A stretch of DNA of 64,000 nt from Mycobacterium aquaticum (GCF_002086485.1 NZ_MVHF01000001.1:1-64000); one strand, 5' to 3'; counted from the first letter of the stretch, positions 30,444 through 39,562 are shown. Numbers and translations: made by a program. Notes: generated from the letters alone by a model not told the origin.

Positions 30444-31982
30444 CTAGACCAGCCAGACCGCAGTGTCCGGGGGCACGGTGCCGTCGACGAGCGGTCCACT
30501 GGCCAGCAGTACCTCACCGGCCGGCAGCGGTAGGGCAGTGGCGCCTGCGTTCAGCACGCACACCAGCCCGCCGGGCCTGCGGAACGTCAGGCCGTCGAGC
30601 CAGTCGATCCCATTGCCTCCGAATTCGCTTCGGCTGGAGCGTAATTGCACCGCCCGCCGGTAGAACGCCAGCGTGGAATCGGGGTCGTGTTCTTGATGGG
30701 CGACCGTGAGCGTGGCCCAGTTGGCCGGGATCGGCAGCCACGTATCGGGGTTGGTGGAGAAGCCGAACGGTGCTTCGGAGCCCTGCCACGGCATCGGGAC
30801 GCGGCAGCCGTCGCGTCCGCGTTCGGTGTGGCCGGAGCGTTCCCACACGGGATCCTGCAACACCGCATCGGGCAGCTCGACGTTGGGCAGGCCGAGCTCC
30901 TCACCGTTGTAGATGAACACCGCGCCAGGAAGGGCCAGCATCACCAGCGCCATGGCCCGGGCCCGGGCCAGCCCGCGAGCACCGCCGCCATAACGGGTGA
31001 CCTCACGCTCGACATCGTGGTTGGACAACGTCCAGGTCGGGGTGGCACCGGCCAGTGCGGCCGCGGCCAACGCGTTGTCGATCGCGTCGCGGATCTCGTC
31101 AGCGTCGTAATCTGCTTGCACCAGGCGGAAATTGAAGCCCAGGTGAAGCTCGTCGGGCCGAAGGTACTTGGCGAACTGTTCGTTGCCGCGCACCCACACT
31201 TCCCCGACGGCCACCGCGTCGGGATAGTCGTCGAACACCGTCCGGATGAACCGGTGGATGTCGTGGACGCTCTCGTTGTCGAACCGCGGATCGTCGTCAC
31301 TGTTGCGCAGCACCGCGGTGTCGACCACCGACATGTCGGGCAGGCCCGGCGGTTTCGCCATGCCGTGCGCCACGTCGATACGGAACCCGTCGACCCCGCG
31401 ATCCAGCCAGAACCGCAGCGTCTTCTCCAGATCGTCGAACACCTCGGGGTTGTCCCAGTTCAGGTCGGGCTGTGCCGCGTCGAACAGGTGCAGGTACCAC
31501 TGCCCGGGCGTGCCGTCGGGTTCGGTCACCCGGGTCCAGGCCGGGCCGCCGAATATCGAGACCCAGTTGTTGGGAGGCACCGATCCATCGGGCCCGCGGC
31601 CGTCGCGGAAGATGTAACGGTCGCGGCGGGCCGGATTGGCCAGCGCCTCGACGAACCACGGATGCGCCGAGCTGGTGTGGTTGGGCACCAGATCCATCGT
31701 GATCCGGATACCGCGTGCGTGCGCCGAGTCCAGCAGCCGGTCGAGCGCGTCGAGGTCGCCGAAGAGGGGGTCCACATCGCGTGGGTCGGCGACGTCGTAG
31801 CCATGGTCGGCCATCGGCGAGACCATCACCGGGTTGAGCCACAGCGCGTCGACGCCCAGAGAGCTCAGATAGTCCAGGCCCGCGGTCACCCCGTCGAGAT
31901 CGCCGACCCCGTCACCGTTGCTGTCGCGAAACGAGCGCGGGTAGACCTGGTAGAACACCGCGTGCTCCCACCACGTGGCCAT
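30444..31982 (-). CDS. aglA: Alpha-glucosidase, GH13 (AglA)
   Basis: 512-residue GH13 glucosidase. N-terminal [32 protein letters not shown] is family-typical. The catalytic nucleophile is in GFRIDVAHGM (about 203-212), the acid/base in VAVGEVW (about 258-264) and the transition-state Asp in LSNHDVER (about 333). DLVPNHTS is conserved region I. It should release glucose from short alpha-1,4- or 1,6-glucosides or trehalose-like compounds in the cytosol, as no signal peptide is present. The ATG at 31982 overlaps the glbO stop by one base (TGATG), so glbO-aglA is a coupled pair as in Rv2470-Rv2471. Confidence 0.93.
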   Translation of the reverse strand: MATWWEHAVFYQVYPRSFRDSNGDGVGDLDGVTAGLDYLSSLGVDALWLNPVMVSPMADHGYDVADPRDVDPLFGDLDALDRLLDSAHARGIRITMDLVPNHTSSAHPWFVEALANPARRDRYIFRDGRGPDGSVPPNNWVSIFGGPAWTRVTEPDGTPGQWYLHLFDAAQPDLNWDNPEVFDDLEKTLRFWLDRGVDGFRIDVAHGMAKPPGLPDMSVVDTAVLRNSDDDPRFDNESVHDIHRFIRTVFDDYPDAVAVGEVWVRGNEQFAKYLRPDELHLGFNFRLVQADYDADEIRDAIDNALAAAALAGATPTWTLSNHDVEREVTRYGGGARGLARARAMALVMLALPGAVFIYNGEELGLPNVELPDAVLQDPVWERSGHTERGRDGCRVPMPWQGSEAPFGFSTNPDTWLPIPANWATLTVAHQEHDPDSTLAFYRRAVQLRSSRSEFGGNGIDWLDGLTFRRPGGLVCVLNAGATALPLPAGEVLLASGPLVDGTVPPDTAVWLV

Positions 31983-32386
31983 CAGAACGCCGAATTGACC
32001 ATCGCGTCTGCGGCCATTTCCAGGTAATCCAGCAACGCCTTGCGATGCGGGTCGTCCAGCGTCGCCGAGTCGATCGACGCCACCGCGGTGTGCATGCACC
32101 GCAGCCACGCATCGCGTTCCAGCAGGCCGATGCGGAAGGGTGCGTGCCGCATCCGTAGCCTCGGGTGTCCGCGCAGGTCGGAGTACGTCCTGGGGCCGCC
32201 CCAGTACTGCTCGAGGAACATCCGCAGCCGCTCCTCGGCCCCGTCGATGTCGTCCTCGGGGTACAGCGGCAGCAGAATCTCGTCTTCGCGGACCAGTTGA
32301 TAGAACCGCGCCACGATGGCTTGGAAGGTGTCGTGGCCACCGACCTCGTCGTAGAAGGTTTGTTGAGCCTGCGTCACGCCCTCCAT
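31982..32386 (-). CDS. glbO: Truncated haemoglobin O (trHbO)
   Basis: 134-residue group II truncated globin. [36 protein letters not shown] begins the 2-over-2 fold. [28 protein letters not shown] holds the proximal histidine, the conserved G8 tryptophan follows in [16 protein letters not shown], and the CD1 tyrosine region is in LLPLYPED. Family members bind O2 and NO near the membrane and are thought to support respiration at low oxygen. The start is uncertain: ATG at 32386 is taken. It gives six more residues than the M. tuberculosis protein and has only a weak ribosome binding site. Confidence 0.93.
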   Translation of the reverse strand: MEGVTQAQQTFYDEVGGHDTFQAIVARFYQLVREDEILLPLYPEDDIDGAEERLRMFLEQYWGGPRTYSDLRGHPRLRMRHAPFRIGLLERDAWLRCMHTAVASIDSATLDDPHRKALLDYLEMAADAMVNSAF

Positions 32387-32588
32387 TGTGCAGATCAACC
32401 GCCGTGCACGGGCGGCGGGCCGACGACGTCGCGGTCCGTGGCGCTCGAACGAGCCCAGGTCAGACGAACGGCACTTAGCTGGTCTAGGGGCATTGTCATG
32501 CGCTGTTCACCAACCCGACCAGTGAACTCACTCAAATTTGTCGTGCTATTGCACCCGATCCGTGGTGGACTGTGTGCTCGGAGGCTCT

Positions 32589-33233
32589 ATGGCGCACAGC
32601 AAAAAAGGCCACTCACGACGGACCGGTCACATATCCGGCCCTTCGGGGCCTCACGCGCCAAATCGGCCGCTGCACAGCGTAGAGACACTGGCCCCGGCCA
32701 GCCCCGACGCATCGGTGTGGGGCCGCCGCCGGGTACTGCTGCTCAACTCGACCTACGAACCGCTGACGGCGCTGCCGCTGCGCCGGGCGGTGATCATGCT
32801 GATGTGCGGCAAGGCCGACGTCGTGCACGACGACCCGGCCGGGCCGGTGATCCATTCCGCGACCCGCACCATCGTCGTGCCGTCGGTGATCCGGCTGCGC
32901 ACCTTCGTGCGGGTGCCGTACCGGGCCCGCATCCCGATGACCCGGGCCGCGCTGATGCACCGCGACCGCTTCCGCTGCGCCTACTGCGGGGGCCGGGCCG
33001 ACACTGTCGACCATGTGGTGCCGCGCAGCCGTGGCGGCGAACACTCGTGGGAGAACTGTGTGGCCGCCTGTGCGGCATGCAATCACCGCAAGGCCGACAA
33101 GCTGCTGGCCGAGCTCGGCTGGTCGCTGCGCACGGTGCCGATGCCCCCGAAAGGCCAGCATTGGCGGTTGTTGTCGACCATCAAGGAGCTCGATCCGGCG
33201 TGGGTCCGCTACCTGGGCGAGGGCGCGGCGTAG
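32589..33233 (+). CDS. HNH endonuclease family protein (Rv2469c type)
   Basis: 214-residue protein. The C-terminal HNH domain (about 135-185) has its two zinc-type cysteine pairs and core residues in FRCAYCGGRADTVDHVVPRSRGGEHSWENCVAACAACNHRKADK. The first half (about 45-120) is the conserved RRVLLLNSTYEPLTALPLRRAVIMLMCGKADVV region found in many actinobacterial and cyanobacterial HNH proteins of unknown role, thought to be DNA repair or processing. The N-terminal ~40 residues are basic and disordered. ATG at 32589 has GGAGG 4 bases upstream. No restriction or phage gene is nearby, so it looks like a housekeeping gene. Confidence 0.85.
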   Translation: MAHSKKGHSRRTGHISGPSGPHAPNRPLHSVETLAPASPDASVWGRRRVLLLNSTYEPLTALPLRRAVIMLMCGKADVVHDDPAGPVIHSATRTIVVPSVIRLRTFVRVPYRARIPMTRAALMHRDRFRCAYCGGRADTVDHVVPRSRGGEHSWENCVAACAACNHRKADKLLAELGWSLRTVPMPPKGQHWRLLSTIKELDPAWVRYLGEGAA

Positions 33234-33273
33234 CGGAGTGTTCACTGTCGGCGCGTCGGGTGCGTGCGGCTGA

Positions 33274-33279
33274 TACGGT
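33274..33279 (+). promoter_or_regulatory. -10 box for leaderless ctaJ transcript
   Basis: TACGGT plus a 6-base spacer leads directly to the GTG at 33286. Confidence 0.55.
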
Positions 33280-33285
33280 TTGGCC

Positions 33286-33519
33286 GTGAGCACAGCACTT
33301 ACCCATTCCCTCCTCGGAGGGGTTCCGCTGTTGTTGTTCGTGATCCTGGCGCTGATCTTCCTGACCCGCAGGGGACCGCACCCGGCCACCTACAAGATGT
33401 CGGACCCGTGGACCCACGAGCCGATTCTGTGGGCAGCTGCCGAACCTGCCGATCATGGGCATGGCGGCCACGATTCGCATGGAGTGACCATTGGAGGGGG
33501 CGCAAGTGGCAAGTGGTGA
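33286..33519 (+). CDS. ctaJ: Small membrane subunit of the aa3 oxidase supercomplex (CtaJ-like)
   Basis: 77 residues with one transmembrane helix ([21 protein letters not shown], about 7-27) followed by a short soluble tail containing [19 protein letters not shown] and a His-rich end ([10 protein letters not shown]). Position next to the DUF5130 gene and between the HNH and pepN genes matches the M. smegmatis locus MSMEG_4693/4692. As I recall from the CIII2CIV2 cryo-EM work, those genes encode CtaJ and PRSAF1. The name therefore rests on synteny and topology from memory. GTG at 33286 is supported by a leaderless -10 box. It overlaps the next gene by 14 bases. Confidence 0.75.
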   Translation: MSTALTHSLLGGVPLLLFVILALIFLTRRGPHPATYKMSDPWTHEPILWAAAEPADHGHGGHDSHGVTIGGGASGKW

Positions 33520-33988
33520 GGTCGCGACTGTCGCGACTACCTCGTCAACCGAACTCGACCTGCCCTACGGCTACGCGATCACGTCGAGCGGGCGCATCTC
33601 CGGGGTTACCGAGCCCGGCGAGCTGTCGGTGCACTACCCCTTCCCGACGATGGATCTCGTGGTCCTCGACGACGCGCTGAAGTACGGCTCGCGCGCTGCC
33701 AAGGCCCGCTTCGCGGTCTACATCGGTGGGCTCGGTGCCGACACCGCCGCCACGGCCCGCGAGATCCTGGCCAAGGTGCCGACCCCGAACAACGCGGTGC
33801 TGTTGGCGGTATCGCCCGACCAGCACGCGATCGAGGTCGTCTACGGTGCCGACGTGAAAGGCCGTGGCATCGAAGAGGCCGCACCCCTGGGTGTCTCCGC
33901 GGCTGCCGCCTCGTTCAAGGAAGGCAACCTGATCGACGGGCTGATCAGCGCTGTGCGCGTGCTGTCCGCCGGCGTTGCCCCTGCCTGA
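33506..33988 (+). CDS. DUF5130 protein, probable supercomplex accessory factor PRSAF1
   Basis: 160-residue soluble protein. Its order is [63 protein letters not shown], then [34 protein letters not shown], a TPM/DUF5130-like alpha-beta fold. M. tuberculosis Rv2468c and M. smegmatis MSMEG_4692 are the likely orthologues, the latter reported as the peripheral supercomplex factor PRSAF1. GTG at 33506 is used because GGAGGGGG is 6 bases upstream and because this makes a 14-base overlap with ctaJ, consistent with coupled expression of two subunits of one complex. Confidence 0.75.
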   Translation: MASGEVATVATTSSTELDLPYGYAITSSGRISGVTEPGELSVHYPFPTMDLVVLDDALKYGSRAAKARFAVYIGGLGADTAATAREILAKVPTPNNAVLLAVSPDQHAIEVVYGADVKGRGIEEAAPLGVSAAAASFKEGNLIDGLISAVRVLSAGVAPA

Positions 33989-34009
33989 CGCCTGCACCTC
34001 GAGATTTGC

Positions 34010-34076
34010 ACCGCGAGCGTGCGGGTCTGCTGCCCGACACGCCGCTGACCATCAGCATTCCGCGCACGCTCGCGCG
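34010..34076. repeat. Palindromic repeat, family 1 copy A
   Basis: CGCGAGCGTGCG (34012-34023) and CGCACGCTCGCG (34063-34074) are perfect 12-base complements. The inside holds CCCGACACGCC (34033-34043), the complement of the GGCGTGTCGG core found in copies at 34141 and 62211. It lies between the convergent PRSAF1-like and pepN genes, in inverted orientation relative to copy B. Confidence 0.7.
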
Positions 34077-34079
34077 TAG

Positions 34080-34123
34080 AGCCCGGTATCGAGACCACGG
34101 TTTCGCTACCGGGCTTTGTGCTT
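34080..34123 (+). terminator. Intrinsic terminator after the DUF5130 gene
   Basis: AGCCCGGTA (34080-34088) pairs with TACCGGGCT (34107-34115), followed by TTGTGCTTT. It sits between two palindromic repeats and faces the plus-strand ctaJ-DUF5130 transcript. Confidence 0.65.
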
Positions 34124-34140
34124 TCCAAGACAGCTCAACA

Positions 34141-34209
34141 CACCGCGAGCGTGCGCAGACTGCCGGCCAGTGACGGTGTGTCGGCAAGCAGACGCGCACG
34201 CTCGCGGTG
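34141..34209. repeat. Palindromic repeat, family 1 copy B
   Basis: CACCGCGAGCGTGCGC (34141-34156) and GCGCACGCTCGCGGTG (34194-34209) are perfect 16-base complements. The inside holds GGTGTGTCGG (34175-34184). It ends 8 bases before the pepN stop codon on the convergent strand. Confidence 0.75.
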
Positions 34210-34217
34210 CAAAGGGC

Positions 34218-36803
34218 TCAGCTCACGTCGAACGCCCGGGCGCGCAGCGAGCGCTCCACCCCGGCACGGCCTTCGAGGACCAGGCGGCGCAGCGCAGGCG
34301 GCACCTCGGGGTCGGACAGGAAGGTGTCCGCCGCATCGAGCCCGTTCTGGCTGATGTCCCACGACGGGTACAGGCCGATGACCACCGTCTGGGCGACCTC
34401 GCTCGTCCGGCGCTCCCACACTCCGGAGATAGCCGCGAAGTAGCGCGTGGTGAACGGCGTGAGCAGCTCCTCCTGACCCGGTTGCACGAAACCACCGACG
34501 ATCGCGCGGGTGGTGATGTTGGCCAGGGAGTCGTTCTCGATCACCTCTTCCCACGCGGCCGCCTTCACGACGTCCTGCGGCCGCGCGGCCGAGGCTGCCG
34601 CGGCCTGGCGCTTGCCGGCAGCGGTCGGGTCGTTCTTGGCCTCGGCGTCGATGAACGGGGTTTCGGGACCGTCGGCGTCGAGATGCCCGGAGCGCGCCAG
34701 CGCCGTGACGATCCGCCACCGCAGATCGGTGTCGATCACCAGACCGGCCATGTTGACCGCGGCCGGTTCGTTGTCGAGCAGTGTCGAGAGGACGGCGACG
34801 TGATTGGGGGCCAGCACCGACGAGCACAGCGCGTTGACGAAGGCCAGCTGGTGATCGGAACCCGGGGCGGAGTCCCGCGCCAGATCGAGCAGCGCATCGC
34901 CGAAGGCCGGCCAGCCGATCTCGTGGGCCCAGGTGGGGTCGGCGTAGGAACTGAGCGCGGTCTGGGCCTGCAGCAGCAACCGCTGTGCCACGCCAACTTC
35001 GGATTCGGCGTGCAGCCCGCTCATCACCAGGGCCACGAAGTCGCGGGCCCGCAGCTCGGCCTCGCGGGTCATTTCCCACGCCGCCGACCAGGCCAGCGTC
35101 CGCGGCAGCGAATCGGCGATGTCGGCGATGCGGGACAACACGGTCCGCAGCGACACGGGATCCAGCCGCAGCGAGCAGTAGGTCAGATCGTCGTCATTGA
35201 CCAGGATCAGCTGGCCGCGTGAAATCCCGATCAGCTCGGGCACTTCGGTGACCGGGCCGTCGACGTCGAGTTCCACGCGGTGCACGCGGGTCAGCCTGCC
35301 GGAGCCGCTGTCGTCGTAGATGCCGATGGCCAGGCGGTGCACGCGGGTCTCTCCGGCGCCCGGGGCCGCACCGGACTGGGTGACGGCGAAGCGGGTGAAC
35401 GCACCCGACTCGTCGACATCGAAATCGGCGCGCAGCGTGTTCAATCCCGTCGTCCGCAGCCACTGCCGGCCCCAGCCGGACAGGTCGCGCCCCGACGACT
35501 TCTCCAGCGCGCCCAGCAGGTCCGCGAAGGTGGCATTGGAGAACGCGTGGTCGCGGAAGTAGTCCCGCAGACCGGCCAGGAACTGTTCGAGCCCGACGTA
35601 GGCCACCAGCTGCTTGAGCACCGAGGCGCCCTTGGCGTAGGTGATGCCGTCGAAGTTGACCTCGACCGCGGCCAGATCGGGGATGTCGGCGGCCACGGGA
35701 TGCGTCGACGGCAACTGGTCCTGCCGGTAGGCCCACGACTTCTCGACATTGGCAAACGTCGTCCATGCCGCGGTGTACTCGGTGGCCTCGGCCTGGCACA
35801 GCACCGACGCGAACGTCGCGAAGGATTCGTTGAGCCACAGGTCATCCCACCACTGCATGGTGACGAGGTCACCGAACCACATGTGGGCCATCTCGTGCAG
35901 GACGGTCTCGGCGCGGCGTTCGTAGGAATACCGCGTGACCTTGGAGCGGAAGACGTAGTCCTCCAGGAAGGTCACCGCGCCTGCGTTCTCCATCGCGCCC
36001 GCGTTGAACTCCGGGACGAAGAGCTGGTCGTACTTGCCGAACACGTACGGCGTGCCGAAGTTCTTGTGGTAGAAGCCGAATCCCTGTTTGGTCTCGGTGA
36101 ACAACCGCTCGGCATCCATGAACTGGGAGAGCGACTTGCGGCAGAACAGGCCGAGCGGGATGGTGCCGTGGTCGTCGGAGTACTCGTCGCGCCACACCGC
36201 GTAGGGCCCGGCGATGAGCGCCGCGAGGTAGGTGCTCATCTTCGGTGTGGTGGCGAAGACGTGAACCGTTGCGCTGCCCGAGGTTTCGGCGGAAACCGGT
36301 GCTCCGTTGGAGATCACTTCCCAGTGCGACGGCGCGGTGACCTGGATGTCGAAGGTCGCCTTGAGATCCGGCTGGTCGAAGCACGCGAACATTCGCTTGG
36401 CGTCGGCCGTTTCGAACTGTGAGTACAGGTACACCTCGTCGTCGACCGGGTCGACGAAGCGGTGCAGCCCTTCACCGGTGTTGGAGTACAGGCAGTCCGC
36501 GTCGACGACGAGCACGTTGTGTGCGGCCAGGCCCGGCAGGGCGATGCCGGTGGATTCGTCGTAGTCGGACGTGTCGAGCGGGACGCCGTTGAGGGTCGCG
36601 CTGCGGATCGCCTCGGCCGCGATGTCGATGTAGGTGTCGGCGCCGGCAAGCGCGTCGAACTCCACCGTCGTGGTGGACCGGAAGGTGCGGTCGCCGGGCC
36701 GGCCCTCACCGTCGGTGAGGTCGAGCTCGATGCGGTAGTTGCCGACGGTGACCAGGGCGGCGCGCTCGACGGCCTGGTCGCGGGTGAGATTCGGAAGAGC
36801 CAC
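34218..36803 (-). CDS. pepN: Aminopeptidase N (M1 zinc metallopeptidase)
   Basis: 861-residue cytosolic peptidase removing N-terminal residues from peptides. The exopeptidase motif GAMEN (FNAGAMENAGAV, about 270) and the zinc motif HEMAHMWFGD with downstream NESFA glutamate (about 306-330) are intact. The C-terminal ERAP-like helical domain (about 540-861) is complete. GTG at 36803. M. tuberculosis orthologue Rv2467. The stop codon lies right beside palindromic repeat B. It likely acts downstream of Clp proteolysis in peptide recycling. Confidence 0.96.
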   Translation of the reverse strand: MALPNLTRDQAVERAALVTVGNYRIELDLTDGEGRPGDRTFRSTTTVEFDALAGADTYIDIAAEAIRSATLNGVPLDTSDYDESTGIALPGLAAHNVLVVDADCLYSNTGEGLHRFVDPVDDEVYLYSQFETADAKRMFACFDQPDLKATFDIQVTAPSHWEVISNGAPVSAETSGSATVHVFATTPKMSTYLAALIAGPYAVWRDEYSDDHGTIPLGLFCRKSLSQFMDAERLFTETKQGFGFYHKNFGTPYVFGKYDQLFVPEFNAGAMENAGAVTFLEDYVFRSKVTRYSYERRAETVLHEMAHMWFGDLVTMQWWDDLWLNESFATFASVLCQAEATEYTAAWTTFANVEKSWAYRQDQLPSTHPVAADIPDLAAVEVNFDGITYAKGASVLKQLVAYVGLEQFLAGLRDYFRDHAFSNATFADLLGALEKSSGRDLSGWGRQWLRTTGLNTLRADFDVDESGAFTRFAVTQSGAAPGAGETRVHRLAIGIYDDSGSGRLTRVHRVELDVDGPVTEVPELIGISRGQLILVNDDDLTYCSLRLDPVSLRTVLSRIADIADSLPRTLAWSAAWEMTREAELRARDFVALVMSGLHAESEVGVAQRLLLQAQTALSSYADPTWAHEIGWPAFGDALLDLARDSAPGSDHQLAFVNALCSSVLAPNHVAVLSTLLDNEPAAVNMAGLVIDTDLRWRIVTALARSGHLDADGPETPFIDAEAKNDPTAAGKRQAAAASAARPQDVVKAAAWEEVIENDSLANITTRAIVGGFVQPGQEELLTPFTTRYFAAISGVWERRTSEVAQTVVIGLYPSWDISQNGLDAADTFLSDPEVPPALRRLVLEGRAGVERSLRARAFDVS

Positions 36804-36841
36804 GCGTCCAACCTATCGGCTGGCCGCGTGACCGTCCCGGC

Positions 36842-37234
36842 CTACTGCCCGAAGCCGGGGAAGCCGGCGATCCCGCTCAGTGCGTTCAGCCCGCCCAGGT
36901 TGTTCAGGATGGAGCCGTCAGTGATCGACGACATCATCTGTGGGCAGTACATCTGGATGGCGATGCCGGTGAAGAACGACGCCATCTCGGGGGACATGCC
37001 GTTGTTGCCCCGCATCTGAGAGGCCACCGATGCGAAGTTCTTGCCGGGTTCGACGAGCATCGGGCACACCTGCTGCCCGAGCTGAACGGTCGAACCCGGG
37101 TCGTTGTAGCCGATGCCGGCGTTGGACAGGGCGTTCAGGAACGAGTCGTTCGTGTCGGCCTGGGCGGGCACGGCCAGCGCAAGGCCGGCAGCGGCGACGA
37201 CGCCCATGGTCGTCAGGAAGGCACGTGCGGCCAT
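36842..37234 (-). CDS. Exported DUF732 protein
   Basis: 130 residues. The signal peptide [26 protein letters not shown] is cut before DTNDSF. The mature DUF732 domain contains [29 protein letters not shown] and later IQMYCPQMM, giving the two family cysteines. A hydrophobic Gly-rich C terminus follows ([19 protein letters not shown]). DUF732 proteins are small secreted actinobacterial proteins without a known role. ATG at 37234 has GAGGAG 8 bases upstream. It lies between pepN and the DsbA-like gene, which are adjacent (Rv2467-Rv2466c) in M. tuberculosis as I recall, so it is an insertion in this lineage. Confidence 0.88.
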   Translation of the reverse strand: MAARAFLTTMGVVAAAGLALAVPAQADTNDSFLNALSNAGIGYNDPGSTVQLGQQVCPMLVEPGKNFASVASQMRGNNGMSPEMASFFTGIAIQMYCPQMMSSITDGSILNNLGGLNALSGIAGFPGFGQ

Positions 37235-37419
37235 AATTCAGCTCCTCAGCTGTCACGTAGGACACTTGCAGCGCCCCACTCACTTGGGAAACAGTGGTTC
37301 ACCAGGGTCACAGGAACAACACGGTTCGATAAAAATCTGCACACTATGCGTTTCCTGTGCCACTACCGTGACGTCGACATGCTTATCGGAGCACGCGGTG
37401 AGTTGGTTACCACCGACTC

Positions 37420-37446
37420 GGGAACACTCTATGCGGGTGTGCAGTT
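37420..37446 (+). promoter_or_regulatory. SigH-type promoter for the DsbA-like gene
   Basis: GGGAACA (37420-37426) and CAGTT (37442-37446) are separated by 18 bases between GGAAC and GTT, matching the ECF sigma-H consensus GGAA(T/C)-N18-GTT. In M. tuberculosis the orthologue Rv2466c is a strongly SigH-dependent oxidative-stress gene. Confidence 0.75.
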
Positions 37447-37490
37447 GTGCTGAACGGAGCTCTGGCCCGGACCCTCGAGAGGACGCATTG

Positions 37491-38099
37491 ATGACTCAGA
37501 AAGACGTTGCAGGATTCTGGTTCGACCCGTTGTGCCCGTGGTGCTGGATCACCTCGCGCTGGATCCTCGAGGTGCAGAAGGTCCGTGACATCGACGTGCA
37601 GTTCCACGTGATGAGCCTGGCCGTGCTCAACGAAGGCCGTGACCTTCCCGAGAACTACGTCGAGCTCATGAAGAAGGCCTGGGGCCCGGTGCGGGTGGCC
37701 ATCGCCGCCGAGCAGCTCAAGGGTCAGGAGATCCTCGCACCGCTCTACACCGCGATGGGAACCCGCATCCACAACCAGGACAACAAGGACTTCGACGCCG
37801 TCATCAAGGAGTCGCTCGAAGAAGTCGGCCTGCCCGCCGAGCTGGCCGAGGCGGCCACCACGGACAAGTACGACGAGGCGCTGCGTAAGAGCCATCACGA
37901 GGGCATGGACGCCGTCGGTGATGACGTCGGCACCCCGACAATCCACGTCAACGGCGTGGCGTTCTTCGGCCCGGTGCTCTCGAAGATCCCGCGCGGGGAA
38001 GAGGCAGGCAAGCTCTGGGACGCCTCGGTGACCTTCGCGTCGTATCCGCATTTCTGGGAACTCAAGCGCACCCGCACCGAGGCGCCCCAATTCGACTGA
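37491..38099 (+). CDS. DsbA-like mycothiol-dependent oxidoreductase (Rv2466c type)
   Basis: 202-residue thioredoxin-fold protein. The active site [11 protein letters not shown] carries Cys15-Pro-Trp-Cys18 and the cis-proline loop is GTPTIHV (about 144-150). An inserted helical domain lies in between, as in Rv2466c, a mycothiol-linked reductase that protects against oxidants and activates the thienopyrimidine TP053. The protein is cytosolic with no signal peptide. ATG at 37491 follows GAGAGGA by 8 bases. The upstream frame is open but unsupported. A SigH promoter 45-71 bases upstream predicts induction by thiol-oxidative stress. Confidence 0.92.
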   Translation: MTQKDVAGFWFDPLCPWCWITSRWILEVQKVRDIDVQFHVMSLAVLNEGRDLPENYVELMKKAWGPVRVAIAAEQLKGQEILAPLYTAMGTRIHNQDNKDFDAVIKESLEEVGLPAELAEAATTDKYDEALRKSHHEGMDAVGDDVGTPTIHVNGVAFFGPVLSKIPRGEEAGKLWDASVTFASYPHFWELKRTRTEAPQFD

Positions 38100-38133
38100 G
38101 CGGCACCCCCGACCGAATATTCCCATTCAGCTT

Positions 38134-38167
38134 GCGTTACACCGCGGTTCACGCCACGGTGTAACGC
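38134..38167. promoter_or_regulatory. Large inverted repeat abutting the permease start codon
   Basis: GCGTTACACCG (38134-38144) and CGGTGTAACGC (38157-38167) are perfect 11-base arms, 12 bases apart. The second arm ends directly before the ATG at 38168. It could be a repressor operator overlapping the promoter, or an RNA hairpin blocking translation initiation. No ribosome binding site is otherwise visible before that ATG. Confidence 0.6.
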
Positions 38168-39562
38168 ATGACAGCGGCTGAGCCCAGTACCGACGGTTCC
38201 TATCGGGATCGCATCGCGGCCATCGAGCCTGGTGGCAACGAGTTCATCGCCGAGGCCGACCGGCACGGAAAGCCCAGCCAGCTGTTCTGGACATGGACGT
38301 CGCCGAATCTCGAATTCGCCACCATCTTCCTGGGCGTGCTCGCGGTCGCCGTGTACGGCATGACCTTCTGGCAGGCGCTGGCGGGCATGGCCGTCGGGAC
38401 CGGGCTCGGGGCGCTCGCGCACTACTTCCTGTCCAAACGTGGACCGCGCCACGGCGTGCCGCAGATGGTGCTGGGTCGGCTGGCCTTCGGGTTCCGGGGC
38501 AACGCGGTGCCGTCGCTGCTGATGACGGTGACCGCCGGCATCGGCTGGTTCGCGACCAACAGCGTCAGCGGCGCGTTCGCGTTGTCGACCCTGGTCGGGG
38601 TGGCCCCGGTGCTGGCCCTGGTGTTCGTCGTCGTGGTGCAGACAGCGCTGGCGGTGTTCGGGCACAACCTCGTACAGGCCTTCGAGCGGTGGGCCTTCCC
38701 GGTGCTTGCAGTGATCTTCGCGGTCACATCGGTGGTGATCCTGAGCAAGGCCGACTTCGGTGCTCCGGCGGTGGCCGGCGGTGTGGGCGGAACCGGTGGC
38801 TTTCTGCTGACCGTCGGCACCGCGTTCGGGTATGTCGCAGGCTGGGCGCCCTACGCGGCCGATTACACGCGCTACCTGCCCAAGTCGGACGCCACCGCGA
38901 GGACGGGGTTCTTCGCAGCCGCGGGGCTTTTCGTGTCCTGCCTGGTGCTGCAGGTCGTCGGTGCGGCGTCGGTCACCATCGGGCCCGCCGTTTCCGACAA
39001 CCCCACCGCTGCGTTCACCGCCGAGCTGGCACCGTTGCTGGCCAACCTCACGCTGCTGGCCATCGCGATCGGCGCCATCGCCGCCAACGCCATCAACATC
39101 TATTCGGGCGCAATGGCTTTCGTGACCATCGGGGTCAAGCTGCCGCATCACGTCGCGCGTGCGGCGGCCACGGTGTTCTTCGGGGTGGTCGGATTCCTCA
39201 TCGCGTGGTGGGCATTGGCCGACGCGGCCGCCAGCTACGAGGCGTTCCTGCTGATCATCGCCTACTGGATCGGACCGTGGCTCGGCGTGGTGTTCGCCGA
39301 CCAGTATCTGCGGGGCGACCAACCCGTGGCGCACTTCCTCTACGACCGGACCTACAGTAACTGGCCGGGCCTGTTGTCGTTCCTGATCGGATTGGTGGTG
39401 TCCGTGGCGTTGTTCTGCAATCAGACGAACTTCGTCGGCTACGTGGCCCGGGCGGTGCCCCAACTCGGTGACATCACCTTCTTCGTCGGATTCCTCATCG
39501 CGGGTGGCTGCTACCTGGTGTTGTGCCGGTCCAAGCTCGCATCAGAAAGGGTGGCGGCATGA
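38168..39562 (+). CDS. NCS1-family cytosine/purine permease
   Basis: 464-residue transporter with about 12 membrane spans of the nucleobase-cation-symport-1 family. Typical features are FWTWTSPNLEFATIFLGVLAVAVYGMTFWQALAGMAVGTGLG at the start, GPRHGVPQMVLGRLAFGFRGNAVPS in span 3, GYVAGWAPYAADYTRYLPKSDAT near 225-250 (shared by CodB-like members) and NAINIYSGAMAF. A cytosolic N terminus of about 40 residues precedes span 1. It probably imports cytosine or a related base. It overlaps the next gene (ATGA), whose product resembles cytosine deaminase, so the substrate guess is reasonable. Expression is likely controlled by the inverted repeat directly before its ATG. Confidence 0.85.
   Translation: MTAAEPSTDGSYRDRIAAIEPGGNEFIAEADRHGKPSQLFWTWTSPNLEFATIFLGVLAVAVYGMTFWQALAGMAVGTGLGALAHYFLSKRGPRHGVPQMVLGRLAFGFRGNAVPSLLMTVTAGIGWFATNSVSGAFALSTLVGVAPVLALVFVVVVQTALAVFGHNLVQAFERWAFPVLAVIFAVTSVVILSKADFGAPAVAGGVGGTGGFLLTVGTAFGYVAGWAPYAADYTRYLPKSDATARTGFFAAAGLFVSCLVLQVVGAASVTIGPAVSDNPTAAFTAELAPLLANLTLLAIAIGAIAANAINIYSGAMAFVTIGVKLPHHVARAAATVFFGVVGFLIAWWALADAAASYEAFLLIIAYWIGPWLGVVFADQYLRGDQPVAHFLYDRTYSNWPGLLSFLIGLVVSVALFCNQTNFVGYVARAVPQLGDITFFVGFLIAGGCYLVLCRSKLASERVAA

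Noticed and set aside
30645..32027. 460-codon plus-strand frame opposite aglA
   Set aside because: The GH13 catalytic motifs are on the other strand; this frame has shadow composition only.
35280..36422. 380-codon plus-strand frame opposite pepN
   Set aside because: pepN has intact GAMEN and HExxH motifs; the opposite frame has none.
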